Assembly: GCF_014656135.1 (NCBI RefSeq) | Contig: NZ_BNBV01000028.1 | Span: 1-64,000 of the forward strand | Origin: Streptomyces thermodiastaticus | GTDB taxonomy: Bacteria > Actinomycetota > Actinomycetes > Streptomycetales > Streptomycetaceae | DNA length: 64,000 nt | Reading direction: 5' to 3' | Part shown: positions 1 to 9,099 of the stretch, piece by piece | Layout of the letters: every line of letters starts with the position of its first letter | Position numbering within the stretch: the stretch's first letter is position 1 | Program-made: the position numbers and the translations under genes | The notes under the pieces: generated by a model | The model's input: only the letters and a program-made list of their open reading frames with translations | Told to the model about the DNA's origin: nothing | Databases searched by the model: none

Positions 1-210
1 TGGCTGACCACGGGCATCAAACGCAGGCCCCTGCAGGAACTCACCCCCACCGAGAAGACCGTCAACCGGACCCTGGCCGCAGCGCGGGCACCGGTCGAAC
101 GCGGTGTCGCCGGCCTGAAGTCCTGGCGGATCTTCCGCACAGCCCGCTGCAGCCCGAACCGCATGACGTCAATCGCCAAAGCTGTACTCACCCTGGAGCG
201 GCAACGCTGA
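1..210 (+). CDS. IS5-like transposase, C-terminal fragment (partial)
   Basis: This is the last 69 codons of a DDE transposase, entering at the window edge and ending with TGA at 208-210. The reading ELTPTEKTVNRTLAAARAPV, followed by an ERGVAGLKSWRIF stretch and an LTLERQR end, matches the C-terminal catalytic-Glu region of IS5-group (DDE_Tnp_4) transposases common in Streptomyces; that family call is from memory of the motif. Nothing resembling an IS right end is seen after the stop: coding-like sequence of the neighbouring toxin begins within a few bases. The element is therefore probably a remnant or was joined to the toxin gene by deletion. Whether the N-terminal part is intact cannot be seen. 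Confidence 0.75.
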   Translation, partial: WLTTGIKRRPLQELTPTEKTVNRTLAAARAPVERGVAGLKSWRIFRTARCSPNRMTSIAKAVLTLERQR

Positions 211-211
211 A

Positions 212-799
212 GAAGCTCAATGGGCAGAGAATCGTCACCAAGCCATCATCGCGGACACCGCAGCCGAACATCGACTTGAGGCAGCAGAAAAAGCCTACGC
301 CGAAAACCCGACTCCGGAACTGGAAGCCGCGCGAGACGCAGCCGAGGAAGCTCACTCCCCACTGCACGCAGAGATGCTCAAGCAGAGCGAACTATTCGGC
401 GAGCACGTGGCGGAACACCATGCCATTCCCCAGGCATATCCAGGAGCGGAGCGCATCGACAACGGGGAATTTGGCAACAATCGATTCGATCAGATCTATC
501 GGACACCAGACGGCCGCTACGTGGTTGTCGAAGCCAAGGGATCAGCCAGAGCCAGTCTGGGCGAGCGCACCAGTTATCGCGGCAACCGGGTCCAGCAGGG
601 AACCCGTGAGTACTTCGAGACCATCCTTCACCAGATGAGCAAGCGCAGTAAAACAAAGAATGACCCGGTTGAGGCAGAGCTCGCAAGCAACCTGCGCGCC
701 GCGCTCAAGGAAGGGAAGGTGGACTATGTTTTGGTGAAAGCAGACGCCACCCCTGACGGCAGGTATGCTGGGTACAAAAAGTACCAGTTCGACATTTAA
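212..799 (+). pseudogene. 5'-truncated polymorphic toxin, restriction-endonuclease-fold C-terminal domain
   Basis: The frame is open from about 167 and reads as protein from about 212, but has no ATG, GTG or TTG before the internal ATG at 374. Residues after the junction form an Ala/Glu-rich helix (AAEKAYAENPTPELEAARDA), as in the linker before toxin tips. The C-terminal part carries NNRFDQIYRTPDGRYVVVEA followed by KG, the D...(E)xK pattern of restriction-fold nuclease toxins (Tox-REase type). An RGNRVQQGTREYFETIL helix and a C-terminal beta segment ending YAGYKKYQFDI follow. This is the C-terminal toxin of a large secreted protein whose N-terminal part has been lost next to the transposase remnant. 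It lies 20 bases before the immunity gene. ATG 374 could still give a 141-residue product with the nuclease core, but no good ribosome binding site is seen there. Confidence 0.65.
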
Positions 800-819
800 G
801 TGAGACCAAGGAGTGATTG

Positions 820-1680
820 ATGACCACTCGCGTACCCCGTCAGGAATACCCCGGCGGCGATCCTACACGAATTCTGGAAATGAGCAGCCGTGAGACATTG
901 AGGTCTATCGACGAATTGTCTGATCATCCGGAAATGTTCGGGCTGACGTTTGCAGATGCCGTAAGCACAGCCCAGTTGCACAGCATCCATGACCCAACCG
1001 CCGACAAGTCGGAGACCTGGGAAGCGTGGGTCGCCGCCATGCAAGTCGCCGCCGCGCTCTTCGCGGCGGCGACCACCGAGCAGGACACCGTTGAGTGCCG
1101 AATCGCCCACGAGATGCGCACGATCCCCGCGATCGCTCCCGCTCACTTCACCGACGCCGGTAACTGGGTCACCGCGTTCTGGCTGGCCGTCGTCTGCCGG
1201 GACCAGGACCGCATGACGCAGTTGTCCCAGGTACCCATCGGACTGCTGCGGGCCTCCGGCGCGGTCTACGACGAGTACATTTACCACTGGGTGGACACCC
1301 TGCAGACCTACTGGACCGAGCGGCCCGGCCTCGGAGAGAAAATCACCGAGGCTTTCCGCGGCACCGACCCCGACGTCCTGCATGTCGCCGACCGCGAACT
1401 GATGCTGAAGCTGCTGTACCCGCCGCTCGAACTGTTCCTGCACTTCCTGCAGCGGGACGTGGAACGGTTCAACGCTTCACTCGTGAGGTCCCTGCACCTG
1501 CACAAAGAATTCTGGGCCGCCGACGAGGACCGCCGGTTGGACACGGAGGGCGTGGTGGCCCTCGGCCCCCTGGCCATCGCCTGCCTCGCCTACGACGTCG
1601 GCATGCCCATCGACGTCGAATCCGACTACCTGCCCGAACATCTGCTGAAGCGATCCTGGTTGGGCGAGTTCGAGACGTGA
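820..1680 (+). CDS. Imm49-family immunity protein
   Basis: A 286-residue cytoplasmic protein, mostly alpha-helical, with the length and architecture of the Imm49 family, which neutralises nuclease toxins of polymorphic toxin systems. Supporting segments are FADAVSTAQLHSIHDPT and AWVAAMQVAAALFAAAT near the N terminus, and HKEFW...GPLAIACLAYDVGMPI near the C terminus, where Streptomyces Imm49 proteins are conserved (family recalled, not searched). AAGGAG at 808-813 is 6 bases before ATG 820, so this start is preferred to TTG 817. It sits 20 bases after the toxin fragment and was presumably its partner. Retaining the immunity gene after toxin truncation is common for orphan immunity genes, which may protect against siblings. 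Confidence 0.7.
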   Translation: MTTRVPRQEYPGGDPTRILEMSSRETLRSIDELSDHPEMFGLTFADAVSTAQLHSIHDPTADKSETWEAWVAAMQVAAALFAAATTEQDTVECRIAHEMRTIPAIAPAHFTDAGNWVTAFWLAVVCRDQDRMTQLSQVPIGLLRASGAVYDEYIYHWVDTLQTYWTERPGLGEKITEAFRGTDPDVLHVADRELMLKLLYPPLELFLHFLQRDVERFNASLVRSLHLHKEFWAADEDRRLDTEGVVALGPLAIACLAYDVGMPIDVESDYLPEHLLKRSWLGEFET

Positions 1681-1731
1681 GGATGCCGCCTCGGCGCTGC
1701 GCCCCTCACCCGCGCCCGCACCATCCGGCCT

Positions 1732-1775
1732 CCCCCGCCTCCGCTCCCGTCACAGCGAGAAAGCGGAGGCGGGGG
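1732..1775 (+). terminator. Stem-loop terminator after the immunity gene
   Basis: Perfect 14-bp inverted repeat: CCCCCGCCTCCGCT at 1732-1745 and its complement at 1762-1775, with a 16-base loop, 51 bases after the Imm49 stop. There is no T run, as is usual in Streptomyces. The rest of 1776-2099 shows no convincing gene; short frames there are Pro/Arg-rich shadows. Confidence 0.6.
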
Positions 1776-2099
1776 CGTTGGAGGCAGGCGAACTGCCCGC
1801 CGGGGAGGGAGCGGAGGTGGACGATGACCTGGAGCCGGCGTCGACGGTCGTCGTCGATCGCCTACGCCGTGTCGTCGACCACCAGCACGCGCGGGGACCC
1901 GGTTGAACTGTGCCGCACGGCCCCCACGGATTGCGGGACCGGGCAAGAGGAGGAGGGCGTCCGCCTCCCACCTCATCCCCAGCCGCGGTGTCAAGAAAGG
2001 TCACCCGCCTCCCCGCCAAGGACGTACCCGCGTGAGTACATCAAGGTACCATTCTAGCGGTCGTCGACTACTGGATGGATCGGGCAGAAGGCTAGGACC

Positions 2100-2873
2100 A
2101 TGACACGATTTCAGGAATTGCTGCGTACCGATTTCGACGGCCATCCCGCGGAGGACATTGACGATGTCATCCTCGACGCTTTCGACGACACCAGGTACCG
2201 GGAACGAGTCCCCGGCATCATCGAATTGATGAACGACCCGGCGGCACCGGAGTCCGAGCGCTTCCTCGCCTGCCTCGCTCTCACCACATGGGCCGAGCCG
2301 CAAGGCTACGAGGCTGTGATCCGCGCCGCAGCGGATCCGAAGAACGCCCCGTGGTACGGGGCTCTGATCGATCGCAAGTTCTCGGTGGACAGTACGTTCG
2401 CGCAGCTCGCGGCAGCCGCCGGCGAGAGGGACATGGTCACCGAGAAGGGCACCGGGGAACAGCGCGTCGAGGTATTGCGCGCTCTCATTCGGCTCGCTGA
2501 CAGCGAATACTTCGAGGACAAGCTCGGCGAAATTGTCGACGATGCCACGCTCAGGCTGCTTTTGGGTGACGTCCGGGACGTCGTGGAACGTGGAGTACGG
2601 TTCATCGCGGACGGCGGGAAGCGGTCGTTCGACCTGACCACCCAGCTCGTCGACCTGGCTGTCGGTGTGGCCAGGGTCGACGTGTCGCTGGCAGTCGAAC
2701 TCGCCCTGCGCGTGCTGAGCGTAGGTTCGTCGCCGCGTGCGCTGAAGCATGCCGTCACGCTCATCTACCGCGCGCCGGGGCCCGAGCGGCGACGCTTCGC
2801 CGATTATGTGATGTCCATCGGCGACGAAGAGGTCCGAGGACTCGTTCGCGAGGCCCTTGCTGCCGGCACCTGA
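2100..2873 (+). CDS. Helical-repeat protein, possible orphan immunity protein
   Basis: A 257-residue soluble protein of unknown function. It is acidic and consists of successive amphipathic helices (DDVILDAFDDTRYRERVPGI, ESERFLACLALTTWAEPQGY, RRFADYVMSIGDEEVRGLVR), suggesting a HEAT/ARM-like solenoid. No catalytic motif, signal peptide or membrane segment is seen. Codon use is less GC-biased than in the core genes, as in the toxin and Imm49 genes upstream. Its position next to a toxin/immunity pair, plus the helical-repeat fold, suggests another immunity protein, but this is contextual inference only. The ATG at 2100 follows a weak AGAAGG at 2087-2092. The nearest upstream gene ends 420 bases away, so it has its own promoter. 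Confidence 0.5.
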   Translation: MTRFQELLRTDFDGHPAEDIDDVILDAFDDTRYRERVPGIIELMNDPAAPESERFLACLALTTWAEPQGYEAVIRAAADPKNAPWYGALIDRKFSVDSTFAQLAAAAGERDMVTEKGTGEQRVEVLRALIRLADSEYFEDKLGEIVDDATLRLLLGDVRDVVERGVRFIADGGKRSFDLTTQLVDLAVGVARVDVSLAVELALRVLSVGSSPRALKHAVTLIYRAPGPERRRFADYVMSIGDEEVRGLVREALAAGT

Positions 2874-3124
2874 CCGCTCGATCTCGCTCCGGCAGCGGCT
2901 GCATGCCCTCCCTGCCAGCGGAAACCCATGACGACTTCAGCAGCGCGCACAGTGTCCTCGCACGCGGCTGGCCTGCCCGGGCGCGGCGCACTCGTGCCCC
3001 GCGCGCGGCGAGCCTGCCTGACCGCGGCACGCTCGTCCGCCGCAGTCCGGCGAGCGCGCTCCTCCGGACGGCGGCGCCGGCCGGAGAACCGACGATCGAC
3101 CAAGAGGAAAAGACGGGCCTCCGT

Positions 3125-4258
3125 ATGACTACCGGGGCCTTCGCCGCGCGTCTTGCGACCCTGCTGGGCGGCACCGTCTGGCCGCCGGACGCGCCCGGCG
3201 CCGACGACCCGTCCCACCCCGTCGACACCTCCGGCATCACGGCCGTCCCCACCCCCGCCGCCGCACAGCCCGCCGTCGACGTGCTCACCGACAAGGTCGC
3301 CGTGGTCCTCCAGGACCGACCCGTCATCGCCATGACCAGCTGGCTGTCCGAGGCCCTGCGGGCCGCCCTGCAGAGCGAGCGCGCCCTGCAGATCGTCACA
3401 CCGCGCCACTGCCGCCTCTCCCTGCCCACCGGCACCGCGCTCACCGGCCCGCCCACACGCTGGGTCGTCCAGGACCCCGACTGCGGCTACTACGACGGCC
3501 TCACCGGCGCCGTCCTGCGCTGGCAGGACGGCGCCTTCCGCACCGCCGAGACCTCCGACGGCCACACCCCGCTCGCCTCGGCCTTCGCGGACGCCGCCCG
3601 CACCGGCGAGCGCCAGCTCCTCCTGCGCTTCCGCACCGTCCACCAGCCCGAGGCCCATCTGCTCCTCGGCGGTGCCCTGGAAGCCGCCTGGCAGGCGCTC
3701 GCCGGCGAACTCCCCACCGGCTGGGGCACCGCCGAACCCGCCAACCTGCCCTGGTCCCGGCGCCACCTCACCGACCTGGCCTACGAACGCGCGCCCCGGC
3801 CGACCTGGACCGTCGTCGTCGGCTCGGCCGACCGGCCCGCCCTCGCCACCCTGCGCGTGCTGCGCACACCAGAGGGAGTCGAGGAGGACATCACCCTCGC
3901 CATCGGCTTCCGTGAGGGCGAGCAGCCGCCGGTGTCCGCCGTGGCGGACCTCGCCGCCGAACTCACCGCACGGCACAACCTGCGCACCCTCCTCGCCCAA
4001 CTGCGCGAGGCTCGCGCCGACCTCACCGTGCCGCCGCACTTCGAACGGCCACCCGTGCCGTTCGGTTACGCCCTCGGCCCCACCGAAGTCGCCGAGGCGG
4101 ACCCCGCGATCGCCGCCCGCCCACCGCTCGCCACCGCCCCCGTACGACTCGGCGCCGCGACCAGGCCCGGCTACTACTACCCGCTCGGGGACGGCGAGTC
4201 GGTCGAGGGCTGGTCCGCCTTCGAGACACTGCTGCGACACCTGCGCGGCACTCCGTAA
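3125..4258 (+). CDS. DUF6177-like protein
   Basis: A 377-residue soluble protein that I place, from memory and with modest confidence, in the DUF6177 family of Streptomyces; members often lie near polymorphic toxin or type VII secretion genes. Visible segments are ALTGPPTRWVVQDPDCGYYD, a PEAHLLLGGALEAAW segment, HNLRTLLAQLREARADL, and a GPTEVAEADP turn with a conserved end (GDGESVEGWSAFETLLRHL). No signal peptide or membrane segment is present. The frame is open back to 2903, but the upstream 74 codons are Arg/Ala-rich, so ATG 3125 (GAGGA at 3104-3108, rather distant) is preferred. The stretch 2874-3124 holds no other recognisable feature. Function is unknown; proximity to the toxin region suggests a related role. 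Confidence 0.55.
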   Translation: MTTGAFAARLATLLGGTVWPPDAPGADDPSHPVDTSGITAVPTPAAAQPAVDVLTDKVAVVLQDRPVIAMTSWLSEALRAALQSERALQIVTPRHCRLSLPTGTALTGPPTRWVVQDPDCGYYDGLTGAVLRWQDGAFRTAETSDGHTPLASAFADAARTGERQLLLRFRTVHQPEAHLLLGGALEAAWQALAGELPTGWGTAEPANLPWSRRHLTDLAYERAPRPTWTVVVGSADRPALATLRVLRTPEGVEEDITLAIGFREGEQPPVSAVADLAAELTARHNLRTLLAQLREARADLTVPPHFERPPVPFGYALGPTEVAEADPAIAARPPLATAPVRLGAATRPGYYYPLGDGESVEGWSAFETLLRHLRGTP

Positions 4259-4383
4259 CAGCCGGGGGGGCGGCTTCCCACTAGCCGGCCACTCGTCCCT
4301 GCGCCGTCGGCGCCTTCGCCCACTGCGTCTGCCGGAAGAACGCCGGAGATGCAGCGTGACCTACGGTGGGGCTTAAGGGCGGG

Positions 4384-5616
4384 TCAGCCGCGCTGGTCCG
4401 CCCCGGTGGAGAGGGGCGGACCAGGGGTGACCGTGGGCTTCGGGGGGCGTTCCGCAGCGGCGCTGACGGCGGTGATGAGGAGCGTGATGCCGACACCGCC
4501 GAGGATCGCGGCCGAGGGGGACGCCAGGTTCAGAGCGACCGCGGACAGCGACGCGGTGAGGCTGTAGCCGACGCCCTGGACCGCGTACATCACGGAGTAG
4601 GCGGCGGCGTGGGCATGCTCGGGCAGCCGTTCCCGGAGGCTGAGGTTGCGGGTGACCATGACGCCGGACTGGAAGAAACCCGCCGGCAGCAGCGCCACGG
4701 CGATGCCCGCCAGACCCGGCAGCAGCGTGATCAGGCAGACCCAGCCGGCGGTGACGGCGAGGAAGACCAGGCTCTGCACGCGTACCGAGCCGGGCCAGGT
4801 CCGCAGGCCGTAGCAGAACGCGCCGGCCGCGCTGGCCAGTGAGAAGCCGGCGAGCAGCAGACCCGACCAGCCGACGGCGATGTGCCGGTCCTCCAGGAGG
4901 GCCGGAAGGACCAGTTCCGCGGTGGCCAGCATGGCCATGGCGGCCGCGCTGGTGAGGTAGACGGGCCAGCCGGACAGCAGGGTCCGGGTCATCGGCGCCG
5001 AGGATCGCTCGGCGGACGCGGCAGGCTGCGCGGCCTCAGGCTCTTCGAGCCGCAGCAGCAGGAGCGAGGCGGTGGCCATCAGCACGGCACCCAGGACCAG
5101 CGGTGCACCGGGGTACACCTGGAGGGCCAGGATCACCACCAGGCCGGGTGCCGCGGCCCAGACGCACTGGGTCAAGGTGGCCTCGGCGCTCAGCGCGCGG
5201 GACACCAGATCCTCGTTCACCAGCCGGGTCAGCATGGCCCGGAGACCGCCGGGGCAGGCGGCGGGTGCCGCACCGGCCAGAAAGGCGAGGGCGAGCAGAA
5301 CCGGCGACGGGGCGGTGTGCGCGAGCGGCAGGGCGCCGAAGGCCAGGGCGCCCGCCATCAGCCCGGCGGACAGCTGCAGCCGCTGCCGGCCGCCGCTCAG
5401 CCTGGTCCCGAGCAGGGGCGCGCCGACGACCTCGCCCAGGACGTAGGCGGAGGCCAGGCTCGCGCCGAGGGTGTAGCCACCCGGGCTCTGCCGGGCGAGG
5501 AAGACCAAGGCCAGCGGCGCCATGGCGACCGGCGCCCTGCCGGCCAGGGAGATCGCCGCCCACAGCGACAGCTCACGGGTCAGCAGCTCTCGGTAGCTCG
5601 GGCGTGCGGACGACAC
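4384..5616 (-). CDS. Major facilitator superfamily transporter
   Basis: A 410-residue integral membrane protein with about 12 hydrophobic helices and a central loop around residues 190-210 (LRLEEPEAAQPAASAERS), typical of MFS drug or metabolite exporters. The first half carries APLALVFLARQSPGGYTLGA and LGEVVGAPLLGTRLSGGRQR, the latter matching the MFS loop between helices 2 and 3. The substrate cannot be read from the sequence. The gene is divergent from the LuxR-type regulator at 6013 across a roughly 400-base intergenic region containing a perfect GTTGTC-G-GACAAC palindrome, so that protein is a reasonable candidate controller. The start (MSSARPSYRELLTREL) fits a short cytoplasmic N terminus. 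Confidence 0.8.
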   Translation of the reverse strand: MSSARPSYRELLTRELSLWAAISLAGRAPVAMAPLALVFLARQSPGGYTLGASLASAYVLGEVVGAPLLGTRLSGGRQRLQLSAGLMAGALAFGALPLAHTAPSPVLLALAFLAGAAPAACPGGLRAMLTRLVNEDLVSRALSAEATLTQCVWAAAPGLVVILALQVYPGAPLVLGAVLMATASLLLLRLEEPEAAQPAASAERSSAPMTRTLLSGWPVYLTSAAAMAMLATAELVLPALLEDRHIAVGWSGLLLAGFSLASAAGAFCYGLRTWPGSVRVQSLVFLAVTAGWVCLITLLPGLAGIAVALLPAGFFQSGVMVTRNLSLRERLPEHAHAAAYSVMYAVQGVGYSLTASLSAVALNLASPSAAILGGVGITLLITAVSAAAERPPKPTVTPGPPLSTGADQRG

Positions 5617-5875
5617 CGGCGCTCGCTTCCTGTGCAGCCTGGGTTCCGACGGACTGCCGGAACCTGCACGCCAGTGTATTGACCGGGCGTGGCGAGGACG
5701 ACTACCTGGGCGAGCAGTACCGGTGCAGTGCGGGGACCACCCGGTCGAGCAGTCCGTCCGGGTACCCGGAACACGCGCGGGCCGGACGCAGGTTGCCTGT
5801 CATGGCTGTGGTGCGGCCGCGACCGAGCCGGCCGCGGGACCGGATCCGCTACGGTGACCAGCGCTGCGGAGCAGG

Positions 5876-5888
5876 GTTGTCGGACAAC
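5876..5888. promoter_or_regulatory. Palindrome in the MFS/LuxR divergent intergenic region
   Basis: Perfect inverted repeat GTTGTCGGACAAC lies between the MFS gene (start 5616) and the regulator (start 6013). It is a candidate operator or promoter element. No other structure was seen in 5617-6012 apart from a TTGACC hexamer at 5679-5684. Confidence 0.35.
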
Positions 5889-6012
5889 AGGGTGAGGAGG
5901 GTCACCGCGCCCGGGCCGCCACCGGGGGAGACGGTTCGTTCCTGTTCCGGTGGCCGGCATGGTCGACGCGTCACCGGCTCCTGGCCGAGAACATCGACAC
6001 CCGGGGGTGAGC

Positions 6013-8556
6013 ATGCCCGACGTCGGACTGCACGGTCGCGAGGAGGAACAGCGGCGCATCGCAGGCCTGATCGACCGCCCGGTCCACGACGGCCCCCGGG
6101 TCCTGATCGTCAGCGGTGAGGCCGGCATCGGCAAGACCAGACTGCTGAGCGAAGCGGCGCACCGTGCCCGGCAGCGGGGCATAGCCGTCCACCATCACCG
6201 CCCGGCGGGTCCCGGGGTATTGGTGCCGGCGGGCCCTCCCCCGCACGTCGCAGGCCTCTCCTCGCTGCACGTGGTCGACGACGTACGAGACCTGACCGCC
6301 GGTGACCTGCGCACGGTGCTGGCCACCGTACGGCAGGATCCCGCGCCGTCTCCGACGCTGCTGCTCGCCCGGTCCGCCACGGCGCAGGCACCGCCGCCGA
6401 GTGCGGTCGCCGGTGTCGGGGCAGACCTGCTGGAGCTGTCGCCGCTGACCGCCGGGGCGGTCCGCGATCTGGTCCGTGACCTCATCGAAGTGGAGCCGAA
6501 GCCCGGCCTGCTGGACGTGGTGACCTGCGCCCACGGCAACCCCCGGCTGATCGTGGAGCTGGTGGAGGGCCTGGCCGAGGACGGCCGTATCGGCCCCGAG
6601 GGCGAGCTGCTCCGGCTCACCCCGCGGCAGCTTCCGGCACGGGTACGGGCCGCGATCGACGACCATCTGCGGCCGCTGTCCCGGGAGTCGGTGCAACTGC
6701 TGCGCGTGGGCACGATCCTGGGCCGTACCTTCTCGCTCTCCCAGGCCGCGGCCCTGCTGGGCACCGGCACCGCCGCCCTGCTGCCCGCCCTCGACGAGAC
6801 GGTGGCCGCCGGTCTGCTGACCTTCGCCGACGACGGGGTGTGCTTCCGGCACGCGCTGGTGCGACGCGCGGTGTACGAGTCGATCCCCGCAGCCGTGCGC
6901 GCCGCCCTGCGCCAGGAGGCGCAGCGGTACGGGGACCAGGCCGGCGCACCGGAGCACGATCCGGCCGAACCGGGACGCCGGGAGCGTGCGCGGAAGCAGC
7001 CCGGGCCGGTGCCGGGCGAGGCGAACGCGACCGCGGCGGCCCGTCTCCTGCTGCAGGCCGGGCACACCGAGTCCGTGGTGCTGCTGGTCCGCAGTGCGCT
7101 CGGCCGGCCCCTGCCCGCGCACGAGGAGAGGGTCTTCAGGGGTCTCCTGACCGGCTTCATGCTGGCCGGCGGACAAGCCGGGGCCGCGTTCGCAGCAGAC
7201 CCGGTGGTCTCTGCGTCCGCCGGTTCCTTGCCTCTCCCTCCCCCCGCCGATGCCTGGGCGGACGCCGTGCTCGACCGGTTGGCGGTGACCGGTCCCCAGG
7301 CCGAGCAGACCGCTGCGCTCGTGCTGTCCGGTCTGGAGTGGGCCGAGGGCCGTACAGGTCCGGCCCTCCACTGGGGCCGCCGTGCCGTCGAGCTTTCCGT
7401 CCCGTCCGATGCTCCGGCCGACGGCGCGTACCCTCGGCTGGCACTGGCGGCGAAACTGGTCGCGCTGGGCGGCACGGCGGAGGCGGACCAGTTCCTCCGG
7501 CAGATCACCGCAGGGGAACCGGTGGACCAGGACGACCTCGCCTTCCGCCTCGCCGGAGATCTCGTCCGGGCCGCGGCGCATCTGCGGTCCGGGAACCTCG
7601 ATGCCGCACGCCGGCAGGCCCTGGACGTCCAGCGCACCGCGTCGGATCATGACTTGCGGGTTCTCACGGCCTGGGCGTCAGCCGCTCTGTGCCGCACCGA
7701 CCTGCTCGCCGGCGACACCGACGCGGCGGCCGCCCATCTCGCCGAGTGCCGCGCAAGCCGGTCCGCTCTGAAGGCGTTCCCGCACCTGGCACTGCACTGC
7801 CACTGGCTCGACGTACTGCTGCACGCCGCACGGAACAAGGTCCGCGAGGCGTCCGGCCTGCTCGCCGTCTCCCCCGGTCCGCTGCCGTCCTCCCGGCCGC
7901 TGCTGCTGGCGGAGCCGGGCGCTGCGGCCTGGTTCGTGCGCTTCTCCCGCCGTACCGGCGATCCCGCGCTCGCCGACGCGGCTCTGAGGACCGTGGAACG
8001 GCTGGCAACGGACAACCCGGAAGCGCCGGGCGTGCGCCTGGCCGCCCTGCACGCCCGCAGCCTCTACGAGTGCGACCCGGACGGCATCGCGCGGGCCGCG
8101 CGGGACCACCAGGACGCGTGGGCACGGGCCTGCGCGGCCGAAGACTTGAGGGCACTGCTGGACGAACGGCAGACCGCTCCGGGCACCTGGGAGCAGACGC
8201 CCCAGCCCCAGCCCAGGCCTCCGCACGGCACGTTCACCACGCGGGACCTCGTGGGCCGGATGACCTTCGTCGACCCCACGGATCACCAGCGGCAGGCCTT
8301 TGCGGAACGGACCGTTGAGGCGCTGACCGACACGGAGCGGAGGATCGCCGGCCTCGTCGCACAAGGCCTGACCAACCGCCAGGTGGCTCAACGCGTCCAC
8401 CTGTCACCGCACACGGTCAACTACTACCTGCGGCGCATCTACGGCAAGCTCGGCATCCGCTCCCGCGTCGAACTCGCCCGCCACGTCCACGACCACGACC
8501 TGGAACGGAACGGCCCGACCATCCCTCGGAGCGAAGCCCGGCCCCGGCAAGCGTGA
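6013..8556 (+). CDS. LAL-type LuxR family regulator with AAA ATPase domain
   Basis: An 847-residue large ATP-binding LuxR (LAL/MalT-like) transcriptional regulator. It begins LHGREEEQRRIAGLID, followed by a Walker A motif (SGEAGIGKTRLL, about residues 34-45). A winged-helix region and a long TPR-like central part (about 300-720) follow. The C terminus has a LuxR helix-turn-helix (LTDTERRIAGLVAQGLTNRQ ... HLSPHTVNYYLRRIYGKLGI, about 770-825). Such proteins respond to an inducer bound by the TPR region. ATG 6013 is chosen because the conserved GRE motif lies 8 residues in; GTG 6007, ATG 5959 or GTG 5950 are also possible. The gene is divergent from the MFS transporter, suggesting local control. 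GC and codon use resemble core genes. Confidence 0.85.
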   Translation: MPDVGLHGREEEQRRIAGLIDRPVHDGPRVLIVSGEAGIGKTRLLSEAAHRARQRGIAVHHHRPAGPGVLVPAGPPPHVAGLSSLHVVDDVRDLTAGDLRTVLATVRQDPAPSPTLLLARSATAQAPPPSAVAGVGADLLELSPLTAGAVRDLVRDLIEVEPKPGLLDVVTCAHGNPRLIVELVEGLAEDGRIGPEGELLRLTPRQLPARVRAAIDDHLRPLSRESVQLLRVGTILGRTFSLSQAAALLGTGTAALLPALDETVAAGLLTFADDGVCFRHALVRRAVYESIPAAVRAALRQEAQRYGDQAGAPEHDPAEPGRRERARKQPGPVPGEANATAAARLLLQAGHTESVVLLVRSALGRPLPAHEERVFRGLLTGFMLAGGQAGAAFAADPVVSASAGSLPLPPPADAWADAVLDRLAVTGPQAEQTAALVLSGLEWAEGRTGPALHWGRRAVELSVPSDAPADGAYPRLALAAKLVALGGTAEADQFLRQITAGEPVDQDDLAFRLAGDLVRAAAHLRSGNLDAARRQALDVQRTASDHDLRVLTAWASAALCRTDLLAGDTDAAAAHLAECRASRSALKAFPHLALHCHWLDVLLHAARNKVREASGLLAVSPGPLPSSRPLLLAEPGAAAWFVRFSRRTGDPALADAALRTVERLATDNPEAPGVRLAALHARSLYECDPDGIARAARDHQDAWARACAAEDLRALLDERQTAPGTWEQTPQPQPRPPHGTFTTRDLVGRMTFVDPTDHQRQAFAERTVEALTDTERRIAGLVAQGLTNRQVAQRVHLSPHTVNYYLRRIYGKLGIRSRVELARHVHDHDLERNGPTIPRSEARPRQA

Positions 8557-8589
8557 GCCGTGAACCGGACGTTCCCGGCCACCTCGTCG

Positions 8590-9099
8590 TCACCCTCCCC
8601 TGCGCCGTCCGGCCTGGTACGCCCGGGCTCCCGCCCTGGGCAGAACCGCCCACGTCCGCGTGCCCCCGCCCGGCTCCCGCGCGGCACCGAACCCCCAGTC
8701 GCCGCCGCAGGCCCGCACCACACAGGCCGCCAGGCGCAGCATCGACCGACGGCGCGCGTCGCAGGCGGCGGCGAGGTGGGTATGGGTGTGACGGGGGTGC
8801 GCGTCGTAGAGGACAAGGCGGAGGGCTTCGTCACGGAAACGAAGGCGGAAGTAGATCTCCGGGGCGGCGGTGAACCGGCAGGCACAGGCCGCGAGATCGC
8901 TGGCCACCTGGATCGCGGCGGCGGAGATGTCGTCGAGGCCATGGGCGGGCAGAACCGTGCGAAGTGTCGCCCGCACGATCGCCGGCGTCCGCAGGGCGGC
9001 GGGGAGGGTGAGGCTGTAGGCGAGGGTGTCGGGGGTGGGGGGTGACGCAATGGGCTCGACAGGTGTACAGGCCGAGGTGGCGGATGCGGGTACGGGCAT
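8590..9099 (-). CDS. RsbW-like ATP-binding regulatory protein (HATPase_c_2)
   Basis: A 169-residue protein of the anti-sigma-factor-like GHKL ATPase type abundant in Streptomyces. It shows the family's start of the domain (LTLPAALRTPAIVRATLRTV), a helix equivalent to the N box (ISAAAIQVASDLAACACRFT) and the IYFRLRFRDEALRLVLYDAH strand. The usual N-box Asn is not evident, being replaced by a D/A-rich SDLAACA, so ATP binding may be weakened. ATG 9099 is preceded by GGGAG with a 5-base gap, better than the upstream frame start at 9246. It is divergent from the XRE gene at 9341, with DUF397 gene 10202 downstream of that. Together they form the WhiJ/AbaA-type triad that influences development and antibiotic production in streptomycetes (known for the family; role here inferred). 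Confidence 0.7.
   Translation of the reverse strand: MPVPASATSACTPVEPIASPPTPDTLAYSLTLPAALRTPAIVRATLRTVLPAHGLDDISAAAIQVASDLAACACRFTAAPEIYFRLRFRDEALRLVLYDAHPRHTHTHLAAACDARRRSMLRLAACVVRACGGDWGFGAAREPGGGTRTWAVLPRAGARAYQAGRRRGG

Noticed and set aside
1676..2057. Short frames in 1677-2057 and on the opposite strand
   Set aside because: Pro/Arg-rich, no ribosome-binding site, and they span the terminator hairpin.
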